Shown: positions 8,221-17,047, counted from the first letter of the stretch. The stretch: DNA of 64,000 nucleotides from UBA877 sp034436335 (GCA_034436335.1 DAOTVO010000047.1:1-64000); one strand, 5' to 3'. Numbers and translations: made by a program. The notes: generated by a model from the sequence alone, not told the origin.

Positions 8221-9687
8221 TTACGCCACGCCAGTCGCTCCCTCCTCGGCCAGAGGCAATACAACTGTAAAGGTGGAACCCTGCCCCAACACCGACTCGA
8301 CCCAGATTCTCCCCCCATGATTATCCACAATGGACTTGACAATTGCCAGCCCCAAACCGGCCCCCCCGATGCCGCGCGGCACATTGCTCCCGCGATAGAA
8401 CTTCTCAAAAATATGTGGTTGGTCCACCGGGGGAATACCGGGGCCTGTATCATGAACCTGCAAGATAACCTGATTATTCCGGCTTTCCACCTTCAACGTA
8501 ATTTCCCCACCTTCGGGAGTGTATTTGATAGCATTGCCGATTAAATTATCCATCATCTGCCGCAAACGAATGGGATTGCCTCGCAACGAGGGAAACTCAT
8601 CGGGCAATTCCAGAACCAGAGTTTGCCGCTTATTTTTAATTTGAAAATCGGCCTCACTCATCGTAGAACGGATGATTTCTTCCAGCGAAACAAGTTCCTT
8701 CTGGCTATCCAGGCCGGCTTCGATGCGCCCCAGTTCCATCAAGTCATTGAGTAGCAGAGTAATACTCTCGACGCTCTGCTGCACTCGCCCGATGAAATCC
8801 CGCTGTTGGTCATTTACCGGCCCTACCCGCTGAATCAAATCCACATACCCTAAAATGGCCGTCAGGGGCGAGCGCAAATCATGTGAGATCATGTGAATAA
8901 ATTCATTCTTTAGCCGGTCGATTTGCTTTAGATAAGTAATATCTTGAAATGTGATGGCTAAGCCAATATTTGAAATCATCACCCTTTGAGCAGAAAGGAC
9001 ACGGCCATCCTCGAAAGCAATTTCATGATGAGGCATCAAACTGGAAGTTGCCGGCCCGTTGACCAACACTTCCAATTCGGGGTGATGAATAACTTCTGTT
9101 AGCGCTTTCCCCACCATCTCATCATCCTGCCAGATGCCAAAGGCCCGGCGGGCGGCAGGATTAATGAGTAAAATTCTCGATTTTTGGTCGAGAATGATGA
9201 TGCCATCCTCGATGTTATTCAAAACTGTATCAAATTTCTGTAACTCATCGACGCGTTGCTGCAGCGAAGCAGTCGTACGCCGGACCTCGCGCCGGGTCCA
9301 GTCGCCAAGACGGTTAGCGCGGCGGACGCTGTTCTCTACCGTCTGGATGATATCATCAATTCTTAGCGGCGCGCTCAATACATCACTGACACCCACATGA
9401 AGCGCCTGTTTCAGTTGCTCTGGCGTAGCCTGTTCCAAGAACAACAAAACCGGCATTGTGGGAAAACGTTCGAGCATCTCGCCGGCCAGGTTTATGCCTG
9501 ACACGCCATCGAAAGTCTCCCCCAGAATAACCAGGTCTGGAATAGATTCGTGCAAAATCCTTTCCAGCATGTCCCGTTCGCCTGCCAGTGCAACTTCATA
9601 AGAGGCAGACACAAGCGCACGTTTGAACAAACGCTGGAGTTGTTCATCATTCAAAACAACAAGAACTAATTTGGGGTTCAATGCCAT
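8221..9687 (-). CDS. Histidine kinase with N-terminal degenerate receiver and PAS domain
   Basis: 488-aa soluble sensor kinase. Order: receiver-like fold (1-130), linker coil, PAS (about 150-260), HisKA dimerisation/phosphoacceptor with ISHDLRSPLTAILG (His in the H-box), and HATPase_c with NLIGNAIKYTPEG (N-box), DTGPGIPP (G1), FEKFYRG (F-box) and GGAGLGLAIVKS (G2). The kinase core therefore looks active. The receiver does not: PDLVILGETFDG has Gly where the phosphorylated Asp should be, and the conserved Thr and Lys are also gone (LLFLEQ, VLSAPL). It lies 6 bp after the receiver-GAF gene and is probably co-transcribed from the promoter at 10879-10908. It may phosphorylate that upstream protein or another receiver. 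Confidence 0.9.
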   Translation of the reverse strand: MALNPKLVLVVLNDEQLQRLFKRALVSASYEVALAGERDMLERILHESIPDLVILGETFDGVSGINLAGEMLERFPTMPVLLFLEQATPEQLKQALHVGVSDVLSAPLRIDDIIQTVENSVRRANRLGDWTRREVRRTTASLQQRVDELQKFDTVLNNIEDGIIILDQKSRILLINPAARRAFGIWQDDEMVGKALTEVIHHPELEVLVNGPATSSLMPHHEIAFEDGRVLSAQRVMISNIGLAITFQDITYLKQIDRLKNEFIHMISHDLRSPLTAILGYVDLIQRVGPVNDQQRDFIGRVQQSVESITLLLNDLMELGRIEAGLDSQKELVSLEEIIRSTMSEADFQIKNKRQTLVLELPDEFPSLRGNPIRLRQMMDNLIGNAIKYTPEGGEITLKVESRNNQVILQVHDTGPGIPPVDQPHIFEKFYRGSNVPRGIGGAGLGLAIVKSIVDNHGGRIWVESVLGQGSTFTVVLPLAEEGATGVA

Positions 9688-9693
9688 AAATTG

Positions 9694-10869
9694 CTACTTT
9701 TTACCGATCTTTGCGCTTGGTTTGGTTGGCCTCTCGTTTGTCACCAGCGTAATGGACTGTTGCACGGCATCTCGAACCGTTTTCAAAGCCTTAACCTGCT
9801 CTGATGACAATTTCCCAACTTTACCTGCCAAGAGCATATCCAAAGGATAGGTTGCCGGTTGCAAAAGCGAATAAATTTCTTGGCGCATCTCGTGCAACTG
9901 TTCACGCTTATATTGCTCACCCGATTGCGCCGCATCCGCCGCCTCCTGGAGAGCGCGGAACAAACGCGCATTCACCATCGAGATGGCGGCATAGTCTGCC
10001 ACAGCCTCCAGCAGGGACTGTGTGTTTTGATCAAAGGGACGTTCTGCTTTGCGCAAGACCACCAATAACCCAACCACATCCCGACGAATCTTAAGCGGAA
10101 CAACCATCGCCGAGCGTCCCAGCGCAGAGACCTTAAAGCGCTTCAGCGGTTCGCCGTGAATAGACAACGATTCGCCCGAAAGCGCCACCAGAGGGCTGAT
10201 ACCGTCCTCCAAAGGCTCTCCTATCTTCTTCGCCCAAGCCTCAGGCAGGTTGCGATGCGCAAGCAATTCAAAGGTCTGCGTTTGGTCGTTGCGCACCAAC
10301 AGCCAGGCGTAATCCGCCTCAGCCACATAAATCATTCCCTCGACAATCTTGTCGAACAACGCCCGCTGATCGGTGATGGAAATGACCGCTTTGCCCACCG
10401 CAAAGATGGTCGTCAATTCACGCACCCGCTTTTCGAGTTCCTGATTGGTTTTTCGGAGTTTTTCGTCGAGTTGCTGACGGACGCGCTGTTCCTGCCCCTG
10501 CTTGAGGACGCGTTCGACTGCAGCAACCACTTCCGCCTCACGCGCAGGCCATGTCAGGTAATCGCTGGCGCCTAGCCGAAAAGCCTGGATGACCTTTTGC
10601 TCCTCCCCCTTCTGGGCGAGTACAATAACAGGTACATTCACCCCTTGCGAATTAAGAGCCACCAACAAATCCTTGGCGTTCAACCCAGGTAGGTCGAGGT
10701 CCGCAATGACCACATCCGGCGAAAAGCGCGCCATTTCTAGAATGGCCATATTGACATCCGGCGCAATTTGTACCTGATATCCGAGGGGCTGAAAAACCTG
10801 ACGCCCAATCAAATCGCCGATGTCTGGATGATTCGTCACCAACAAGATACGACCGGGAACAGCGTTCAT
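9694..10869 (-). CDS. Receiver-GAF two-component protein without output HTH
   Basis: 391 aa counted from the ATG at 10869. Seven further in-frame codons upstream are rejected because the -10 box overlaps them. N-terminal receiver (1-125) with the phosphoacceptor in PDVVIADLDLPG, followed by a coiled coil (130-170), a GAF domain (about 180-330) and a lysine/glutamine-rich tail. The conserved receiver Thr is Ala (VIVLAQKG) and the switch Lys is Trp (YLTWPARE), so signalling chemistry may be altered. There is no DNA-binding or enzymatic output domain. It is therefore probably a relay or scaffold for the PAS kinase encoded 6 bp downstream. Function beyond this is unknown. Confidence 0.85.
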   Translation of the reverse strand: MNAVPGRILLVTNHPDIGDLIGRQVFQPLGYQVQIAPDVNMAILEMARFSPDVVIADLDLPGLNAKDLLVALNSQGVNVPVIVLAQKGEEQKVIQAFRLGASDYLTWPAREAEVVAAVERVLKQGQEQRVRQQLDEKLRKTNQELEKRVRELTTIFAVGKAVISITDQRALFDKIVEGMIYVAEADYAWLLVRNDQTQTFELLAHRNLPEAWAKKIGEPLEDGISPLVALSGESLSIHGEPLKRFKVSALGRSAMVVPLKIRRDVVGLLVVLRKAERPFDQNTQSLLEAVADYAAISMVNARLFRALQEAADAAQSGEQYKREQLHEMRQEIYSLLQPATYPLDMLLAGKVGKLSSEQVKALKTVRDAVQQSITLVTNERPTKPSAKIGKK

Positions 10870-10878
10870 AATTGTCGA

Positions 10879-10908
10879 ATTATAGCACAATTGTCAAAAA
10901 TCTGTGAA
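10879..10908 (-). promoter_or_regulatory. Predicted leaderless promoter of the receiver-GAF/kinase pair
   Basis: On the minus strand, TTCACA (10903-10908), an 18-bp spacer and a perfect TATAAT (10879-10884) lie 9 bases before the ATG at 10869. No ribosome binding site is present. Confidence 0.65.
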
Positions 10909-10961
10909 AGCAAGCGCCCTTTGCCACTATTTTAATACATGAACAGAATGATAAAATCAGG

Positions 10962-11129
10962 GTAACTGTCTGCCCTGGTCTCGGAAATTGCCCGCAGATG
11001 TCGCAGAGGACGCAGATGGGGAGAAAATCGGCGACATCGTACCCACACGGTAACTCTGTGCAATCTGCGGATAAAGTGAGCGTCTTTTGCTGCGATTAAC
11101 CATCCCGGCCTCATTGGGTAGACAGTTAC
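10962..11129 (+). mobile_element. MITE-like element, copy A (168 bp, with target duplication)
   Basis: Non-coding element bounded by inverted ends GTAACTGTCTGCCC and its complement (13 of 14 match; the outer 10 perfect). It is flanked by a perfect 8-bp direct repeat AAATCAGG at 10954-10961 and 11130-11137, the signature of transposition. A second copy in opposite orientation lies at 46715-46881 and is roughly 85-90 percent identical by eye. There is no coding capacity, so a transposase would have to act in trans. It sits 31 bp upstream of the GH13 start codon, in that gene's promoter region. Confidence 0.9.
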
Positions 11130-11160
11130 AAATCAGGGAACTTACCGGAGGTACCTCTTT

Positions 11161-12768
11161 ATGAATAGCATCTCAACCTGGTGGCAAAACGCCGTCATCT
11201 ACCAAATCTACCCGCGCTCTTTCGCCGATAGCAACGCCGACGGGCTCGGCGACCTGCCCGGCATCACTGCTCGGCTCGATTACCTCGCCGACTTGGGGAT
11301 AGACGCCCTCTGGCTCTCTCCCTTCTACCCAACACCGGATAAAGACTTCGGTTACGACATCAGCGACTATTGCAACGTGGACCCGCGCTTCGGCACGCTG
11401 GCCGATTTTGACCGTCTCGTTGCCGAGTCTCACCGGCGCGGCATGCGCGTTATCATTGACATGGTCATGAACCACACCTCGGACCAACACCCCTGGTTCC
11501 TCGAATCCCGTTCTGACCGCCAAAACCCCAAACGCGACTGGTACATCTGGCGCGACCGCCCCAACAACTGGGCGGCCTGTTTCGGTGGCAGCGCCTGGGA
11601 ATTCGATTCCCGCACCGGACAATATTACCTGCATCTCTTCACGCGTGAACAGCCCGATGTCAACTGGCGCAACCCCGAAGTCCGCCAAGCCCAACTGGAT
11701 GCCTTCCGCTTTTGGATGGAGCGCGGCGTAGACGGTTTCCGCCTCGACGTCTTCAACGCCTACTTCAAACATGCCGACTTTCCCGATAACCCACCCCGCT
11801 TCGGTCTGCGCGCCTTCGACCGCCAACAGCATCTCTACGAGATGGATCAGCCGGAGATGTTTCCCCTGCTGAAAGAATTGCGCGCCCTGCTCGATTCCTA
11901 TCCCGACCGTTACGCCGTCGGCGAGACCTATCTCGGCACGGCGGCCAAAGCCGCCTCCTACTGCGGCCCCGATAAACTGCATGCTGCCTTCAGTTTCGAC
12001 TTTACCTCCGCCGATACTTCCTTCCTCGGTCTGCCGCGCTTCCCCTTCACGCCGCGCTGGATTGCCGCCCGCATCGCCCATCGTGACGCCACCTTCGATG
12101 CCGCCAAAGTCTGGCCGACGACCGTCATGAGCAATCACGACCTGCCGCGCGCCGCCTCCCGTTATGGACGCGGCGAAGACGACGCCCTGCCCAAACTCGC
12201 CATGACCATCCTGCTCACCGTGCGCGGCACCCCCTTCCTCTACCAGGGCGAAGAAATCGGAATGCGCGACCTGCCCCTGCGCCGCGAAGACGTGCGCGAC
12301 CCGGCCGGCCTGCCCTACTGGCCGCTCTACAAAGGCCGCGATGGCTGCCGCTCCCCAATGCAATGGGACAATAGCCCCAACGCCGGTTTTTCCCCGCTCA
12401 AGCCCTGGCTGCGTGTGCATCCCAACTTCCCGCAACGCAACGTTGCCGTCCAACAAGCCGACCCGGCCTCGATGCTCAATTTCACCAAATCACTGATCGC
12501 CTTACGCAAAGCCCACCCCGCCCTACAACGCGGCGAGTATCGCCTCATCGCCGCCAATCGCCATTTGCTCGCCTACCTACGCCAAGATGAGCAAGAGAGA
12601 ATCCTCGTCGTCCTGAATTTCAACCGACGCCGACAAACTCTCTCCCTGCCAGCCGAAATTCGTCCACAAGAACGATTGCTCAGCAGCGTCTCTGCCTCCC
12701 TCCCCCCGTCCGGCCAAGTCCTGCCCCTTGCCCCCTATGAAGCCGCCCTCTGGCTGTGCCGAGAGTAA
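11161..12768 (+). CDS. GH13 alpha-glucosidase (oligo-1,6-glucosidase/trehalose-type family)
   Basis: 535-aa cytoplasmic glycoside hydrolase family 13 enzyme that releases glucose from alpha-linked oligosaccharides. N-terminal WWQNAVIYQIYPRSFADSN is characteristic of the oligo-1,6-glucosidase/alpha-glucosidase subfamilies. Conserved regions: DMVMNHTSD (region I), DGFRLDVFN with the nucleophile Asp (II), AVGETYLG with the acid/base Glu (III) and MSNHDLPR with the stabilising Asp (IV). QGEEIGM is also present. A strong ribosome binding site GGAGG lies 10 bases before the ATG. A MITE ends 31 bp upstream, so the gene's original promoter may be displaced or replaced. No transporter is adjacent. Substrate preference (maltose, isomaltose, sucrose) is not resolved. 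Confidence 0.93.
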   Translation: MNSISTWWQNAVIYQIYPRSFADSNADGLGDLPGITARLDYLADLGIDALWLSPFYPTPDKDFGYDISDYCNVDPRFGTLADFDRLVAESHRRGMRVIIDMVMNHTSDQHPWFLESRSDRQNPKRDWYIWRDRPNNWAACFGGSAWEFDSRTGQYYLHLFTREQPDVNWRNPEVRQAQLDAFRFWMERGVDGFRLDVFNAYFKHADFPDNPPRFGLRAFDRQQHLYEMDQPEMFPLLKELRALLDSYPDRYAVGETYLGTAAKAASYCGPDKLHAAFSFDFTSADTSFLGLPRFPFTPRWIAARIAHRDATFDAAKVWPTTVMSNHDLPRAASRYGRGEDDALPKLAMTILLTVRGTPFLYQGEEIGMRDLPLRREDVRDPAGLPYWPLYKGRDGCRSPMQWDNSPNAGFSPLKPWLRVHPNFPQRNVAVQQADPASMLNFTKSLIALRKAHPALQRGEYRLIAANRHLLAYLRQDEQERILVVLNFNRRRQTLSLPAEIRPQERLLSSVSASLPPSGQVLPLAPYEAALWLCRE

Positions 12769-12815
12769 GACCTGCCCATCATCTCATCTGCATCGCAATC
12801 ATCGTAGAAAACCGC

Positions 12816-12843
12816 TTGCCTTTTGCACGCGAATCGTTATACT
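12816..12843 (+). promoter_or_regulatory. Predicted leaderless promoter of the methylase-like gene
   Basis: TTGCCT (12816-12821), a 16-bp spacer and TATACT (12838-12843), with 8 bases to the GTG at 12852 and no ribosome binding site. Confidence 0.55.
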
Positions 12844-12851
12844 GAACGATA

Positions 12852-15080
12852 GTGGACAATTTTGCCTACCTCGCCGGCGACGAACCCGGCAGCCTAGCCC
12901 CCCTTAGCCGCTACCTTCCCCCCATCCCCAGCGGCAGCGCCGCCGCGTTTCTGGAACGCCATGCGCCGACTGCCACGTGGGTGCTCGATCCCTTCTGCGC
13001 CGCGCCCTCCCCGGCCGTGGAAATGGCACGCGCCGGCAAAAACGTCCTGGTGGCCGTCAACAACCCCATCACGCGCTTCCTTCTCGACCTGACCGCCGCT
13101 CCCCCCTCCCATAGCGACCTGCAGGCCGCCCTCGCCGAACTGGCCGCCGCGCGCAAAGGCGAGGAGCGCCTCGAAACGCACCTGCAATCGCTCTACCTGA
13201 CGCGTTGCAGTCGCTGCGGGCAACAAATCCCTGCCGAAGCCTTCGTTTGGGAAAGAGGCATCTCGCACCCGGTCGGGCGCATCTACCGCTGCCCGTGCGG
13301 AGAAAGCGGAGAATTTCCCGCCGAAGAGGAAGATGTCGCCCGCGCCGCTCGCAGCGCCGCTAGCGACAGGCTGCACCGTGCCCGCGCCCTGGAGCGCCTT
13401 GCCGCCCCCGATGATCCCGACCGCTTCTACGCCGAGCAGGCGCTGGAATGCTACCTGCCACGCGCCCTCTACGCCATCATCACCCTGGTTAACAAACTCG
13501 AGCAATTGAGCCTCCCGCCCGCCCGCCGCCGCGCCCTGACGGCGCTCGTCCTGGTCGCCTGCGACGAAGCCAACACCCTCTGGCCACACCCCGCCGAGCG
13601 CCCTCGTCCGCGTCAACTCACCGTCCCGCCGCTCTTTCTCGAAAAGAACATTTGGCTGGCGCTGGAACGCGCCGTCAAGCGCTGGGGAACAGAATCGGCC
13701 GTCGAGGTAGTCGAATGGGAATTTAGCAGCAGCAGGCCCGAGGTCCCGCCTCGCCCCGGCGGCAGATTGTACGTCTTCAACGGGCCGCTGCGCGACCTGG
13801 CGCCGAATCTCGCCGCCTTCCGGCCCGAGGCCGTCGTCACCGCTCTTCCCCGCCCCAATCAAGCCTTCTGGACACTCTCGGCGCTCTGGGCCGGCTGGTT
13901 GTGGGGACGCGCAGCCGCCGCGCCGTTCAAATCCGTCCTGCGCCGCCGCCGCTACGACTGGAACTGGCACGCCGCCGCCCTGCTGGCCGCCATGAAACGC
14001 CTGCCCGAACATCTCCCCCTCAACGCGCCGTTCTTTGCCCTCCTGGCCGAAGCGGAGCCGGCCTTCCTGACCGCTGCCCTGCTGGCCGCCGCCGGGGCGG
14101 GCTTTGACCTGCAAGGCCTCGCCCTGCGCACACGCGGCGACCCGGTGCAGATTCTCTGGCGGCGCAAAGCCCTCCTGCGGGAGGAAAAAGAGCCGCCAGA
14201 CATTGACCCGCAGGCTGTCCGAGAAGCCATCGAGACCTTTCTGCGTCAACGCGGCGAACCGGCGCCTTATCTGCATCTTCACGCCGCCGGCCTGAGCGCC
14301 ATGGCTGGCGAGCGCTCCCTACGCTGGCGCGAGGAAGCCCTTTCGAGCCTGCATGCTCCCATCCAAACCGCGCTGACCCACCCCGGCCTGATACATCTCG
14401 CCGAAAGCGCCAACCCAGAAGCCGGTTTGTGGGGGCTGGCCGATTGGCCGCTCTTGGAACCGTTGCCCGACCGGGTGGAAATTGCCCTGGTCAACTTTCT
14501 GCAAAAACACCCCGGCGCGACCTTCCGCCAGGTGGAAACGGCGCTGAACGACGAATTTCGCGGCCTGCAGACGCCCTCCCTGGGACTGCTGCGCGCCATC
14601 CTGACCTCGTATGCGGTGGAAACAGAAGGCCGCTGGACGCTTCGGCCAGAAGACTCCCCCTCCGCCCGCCGCGCCGACCTGGAGTCTGCCGCCCGCATCC
14701 TGGGCCGGCTCGCCCCCCGGCTGGGATACACGGCGGTCGTCGAGCAAAGCCCCTGGCGCATCGTGCGCTGGCTAAACGAGAAGGGCAACGTGGCATACGC
14801 CTATCATCTCATCGCTTCGGCAGTGGCCGGCAAAATCCTGCGCAAAGCGCTCGACCCACCGGAACGCTGTGTGCTCGTCCTGCCGGGCGGGCGCGCCGGT
14901 CTGCTGGCCTACAAACTGGCGCGCAGCCCTGATTTACGCGCCCGCGCCGAACGCTGGCGGGTGCTCAAGTTCCGTCATCTGCGCCGCCTAGCCGAATTCT
15001 CCAGCCTGACGCCGGAGCGCTGGGAGCGGGAACTGTCCAACGACCCGCTCGAACCGCCGGAGCAGATGAAACTCTTTTGA
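12852..15080 (+). CDS. Degenerate DNA methyltransferase-like protein with zinc ribbon
   Basis: 742-aa protein not recognised as a named family. WVLDPFCAAPSPAVEMARAG followed by VLVAVNNPITRF occupies the place of an amino-methylase motif I (DPFxGxGTxxxEA...DxNP). The glycines and acidic residue that bind S-adenosylmethionine are missing. AVVTALPRPNQAFWTLSALW looks like the motif-IV region, with DPPY replaced by ALPR. CSRCGQQ...CPCGESG (residues 118-150) forms a zinc-ribbon-like CxxC/CxC pair, as in the insert of DUF1156-type methylases. The C-terminal 200 residues include a winged-helix-like stretch and a small globular end. The start is GTG with a leaderless promoter. It probably binds nucleic acid without methylating it, but this is inference. 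It stands alone, without a restriction gene. Confidence 0.6.
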   Translation: MDNFAYLAGDEPGSLAPLSRYLPPIPSGSAAAFLERHAPTATWVLDPFCAAPSPAVEMARAGKNVLVAVNNPITRFLLDLTAAPPSHSDLQAALAELAAARKGEERLETHLQSLYLTRCSRCGQQIPAEAFVWERGISHPVGRIYRCPCGESGEFPAEEEDVARAARSAASDRLHRARALERLAAPDDPDRFYAEQALECYLPRALYAIITLVNKLEQLSLPPARRRALTALVLVACDEANTLWPHPAERPRPRQLTVPPLFLEKNIWLALERAVKRWGTESAVEVVEWEFSSSRPEVPPRPGGRLYVFNGPLRDLAPNLAAFRPEAVVTALPRPNQAFWTLSALWAGWLWGRAAAAPFKSVLRRRRYDWNWHAAALLAAMKRLPEHLPLNAPFFALLAEAEPAFLTAALLAAAGAGFDLQGLALRTRGDPVQILWRRKALLREEKEPPDIDPQAVREAIETFLRQRGEPAPYLHLHAAGLSAMAGERSLRWREEALSSLHAPIQTALTHPGLIHLAESANPEAGLWGLADWPLLEPLPDRVEIALVNFLQKHPGATFRQVETALNDEFRGLQTPSLGLLRAILTSYAVETEGRWTLRPEDSPSARRADLESAARILGRLAPRLGYTAVVEQSPWRIVRWLNEKGNVAYAYHLIASAVAGKILRKALDPPERCVLVLPGGRAGLLAYKLARSPDLRARAERWRVLKFRHLRRLAEFSSLTPERWERELSNDPLEPPEQMKLF

Positions 15081-15118
15081 ACATCTCTCGTAGAATTTAT
15101 AAGCCAGCGGTTTGATGG

Positions 15119-15147
15119 TTGTCCTGCGCGCGAGAATCATCTATAAT
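15119..15147 (+). promoter_or_regulatory. Predicted leaderless promoter of the DUF2085 gene
   Basis: TTGTCC (15119-15124), a 17-bp spacer and TATAAT (15142-15147), then 6 bases to the ATG at 15154. This placement is what argues for 15154 over an in-frame ATG further upstream. Confidence 0.6.
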
Positions 15148-15153
15148 TGCTCA

Positions 15154-15981
15154 ATGCCCCCTCTGAAACGCATCGCCTCCTACGCACAATACCTCGTCAT
15201 CCCCGCCGCGCTGCTTGTCATCACCGTCTGGCTCTTCAATACGCCGCCAGGATTGCTGGGCAAAGCCGATAGCATCGGGTATGCCGTCTGTCACCGCATT
15301 CCCGAACGCTCCTTTCACATCGGTGAACGTCCGCTGCCGCTCTGCGCCCGCTGTTCGGGCATGTACCTGGGCGCGATGACCGCGCTCATCTATCAGGTCC
15401 TCTTCAGCGGCAAACGGCAGAAATTCCCGCCCTGGAGCGTCGCCGCGCCGCTCATCCTGTTTGTCGCTGCCTTCGGCATAGACGGAGCGAACTCGTATCT
15501 GTACCTTATCAAGACGGTCTCTCCCGGCGCGTTGCCGCAGATTCCGAATATTTACATCCCTAACAACACCCTGCGGCTTTTCACCGGCTCCGGGATGGGG
15601 CTGGGGCTGGCCGCGATTCTCTATCCGGCATTCAATCAAAGCGCCTGGGCCGACGCCGAGGATAAGCCCGCCCTCGACTGGAAAGGTTTCCTGACCGTGG
15701 TCGGGATCACGGTCGTTGTTGACCTGCTCGTGCTGACCGAAAGCCCGCTTGTCCTCTACCCGGCGGCCCTCATCAGCGCGGCGGGCGTGCTCGTCCTGCT
15801 GACGATGATTTACACCATCGTCTGGCTGATGCTGATGAGACAGGACGGCGTCTTCATTCGTCTGCGGCAATTGTGGCTGCCGATTCTGGCCGGTCTGACG
15901 ATTGCCTTCATCCAGATTCTCGCCATTGACCTGGCGCGCTTCTGGCTGACAGGCACCTGGGGCGCCATCCCCATGGGCTAG
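15154..15981 (+). CDS. DUF2085 family membrane protein
   Basis: 275 aa from the ATG at 15154, where the -10 box decides the start. It carries the DUF2085 signature CHRIPERSFHIGERPLPLCA followed by RCSG, a cysteine/histidine-rich loop after the first membrane segment, and at least five further hydrophobic segments. The protein sits in the cytoplasmic membrane. The biochemical role of DUF2085 proteins is unknown; the Cys/His pattern could bind metal or undergo redox change. It heads a run of five small membrane-protein genes (15154-17557). A second DUF2085 domain, fused to a glutaredoxin-like domain, is encoded at 57431-58426. Confidence 0.85.
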   Translation: MPPLKRIASYAQYLVIPAALLVITVWLFNTPPGLLGKADSIGYAVCHRIPERSFHIGERPLPLCARCSGMYLGAMTALIYQVLFSGKRQKFPPWSVAAPLILFVAAFGIDGANSYLYLIKTVSPGALPQIPNIYIPNNTLRLFTGSGMGLGLAAILYPAFNQSAWADAEDKPALDWKGFLTVVGITVVVDLLVLTESPLVLYPAALISAAGVLVLLTMIYTIVWLMLMRQDGVFIRLRQLWLPILAGLTIAFIQILAIDLARFWLTGTWGAIPMG

Positions 15982-16003
15982 ACAAGAAAGGAGTTTGTTT
16001 CGG

Positions 16004-16579
16004 ATGGAAGCGCTGTTTGGAATTTTCACGGCCTTCGGCCTCTCGGCCAGTGCCGGGCTGAACGCCTATATTCCCCTGCTGGTCATCGGCGTCATCGCTC
16101 ACTATACAGATTGGATTACACTCAGCCCGCCTTATGATACGCTGGCAAATCCCTGGGTGCTGATTGTCATCAGCCTGCTGCTCATCGTCGAAATGCTAGC
16201 CGATAAATTCCCGGCCGTCAACCACATCAACGACGTCATCCAGACGGTCATCCGTCCGGCGGCGGGAGCGATTGTCTTCGCCGCCAGCGCCAACGTCATC
16301 ACCGACGTGCATCCGGTCATCGCCATCCTTTGCGGCTTGCTGATAGCCGGGAGCGTGCATACGGTCAAGGCCGCCGCGGTCCGTCCGGCGGTGACTGCCA
16401 CCACCGGCGGGACGGCCAACGTCATCGTCAGCACCATCGAGGATGTGATTGCCACCCTCCTTTCCATCTTGTCCATCGTGCTGCCCATCTTGGTCGGCAT
16501 TTTCATTCTCTCGCTCGTCCTTCTCATCGTCTGGTGGCTGCGTCGGCGCGCGCTGAGCCGCCGTCAGGCTATCTTCTAG
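16004..16579 (+). CDS. DUF4126 family membrane protein
   Basis: 191-aa integral membrane protein beginning MEALFGIFTAFGLSASAGLN. The glycine/alanine-rich first helix and the segment VNHINDVIQTVIRPAAGAI are typical of DUF4126. At least four membrane segments are visible, ending in a basic tail WWLRRRALSRR. The start at 16004 is chosen because AAGGAG lies 10 bases upstream; a TTG at 15995 is too close to it. It lies 22 bp after the DUF2085 gene and is probably co-transcribed. Function unknown. Confidence 0.82.
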   Translation: MEALFGIFTAFGLSASAGLNAYIPLLVIGVIAHYTDWITLSPPYDTLANPWVLIVISLLLIVEMLADKFPAVNHINDVIQTVIRPAAGAIVFAASANVITDVHPVIAILCGLLIAGSVHTVKAAAVRPAVTATTGGTANVIVSTIEDVIATLLSILSIVLPILVGIFILSLVLLIVWWLRRRALSRRQAIF

Positions 16580-16612
16580 CGCAGAAACGCTTCTGCAGAA
16601 AGGAATTTTTCT

Positions 16613-17014
16613 ATGGCCTATCCATCCGTTCCGCAAGATGAAAGCCGGTTGGTGCAGGAACTCAGCACCCCGATTTACCAGGCCAAGGGTTGGCTGAAAT
16701 TCCTGGGCGTGCTGACCATCCTCACCGGCGTTGCCCAAGCGCTTTCCATCGTCGGCATTCTGTTCGCCTGGCTGCCCATCTGGATGGGCGTATTGCTGTA
16801 CCAGGCTGGCTCGAACATCGAATCCGCCGCCCAGTTCGGCGACAAATTTGGCTTCCTGCGCTCGATGGGCAGTCTGAAGACCTACTTCGTCTTGAACGGC
16901 GTGCTGACGCTGATTGCTATCGTCATCTCGCTCCTGACGCTTTGCATCCTGTTTATCCTGCCGATTTTGGGGATTACGCTTATTCCCTGGCAGGATTATA
17001 ATTATTCTTACTAA
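16613..17014 (+). CDS. DUF5362-like small membrane protein
   Basis: 133 aa with an N-terminal cytoplasmic amphipathic region (LVQELSTPIYQAKGWLKFLG) and three hydrophobic segments (about 30-50, 55-70, 95-125). The pattern and length match DUF5362 proteins, whose function is unknown. An AAAGGA ribosome binding site precedes the ATG. The gene sits 33 bp after the DUF4126 gene, inside the membrane-protein run. Confidence 0.75.
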   Translation: MAYPSVPQDESRLVQELSTPIYQAKGWLKFLGVLTILTGVAQALSIVGILFAWLPIWMGVLLYQAGSNIESAAQFGDKFGFLRSMGSLKTYFVLNGVLTLIAIVISLLTLCILFILPILGITLIPWQDYNYSY

Positions 17015-17047
17015 ACCTATCCGGTTTTTGCTTAAGAGGAGAATACC

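Noticed and set aside
10961..11137. Possible riboswitch or structured leader for the GH13 gene
   Set aside because: The inverted ends, target duplication and second copy elsewhere identify it as a mobile element.
12852..15080. Functional restriction-modification methyltransferase
   Set aside because: Motif I glycines and the DPPY catalytic motif are absent and there is no restriction gene beside it.
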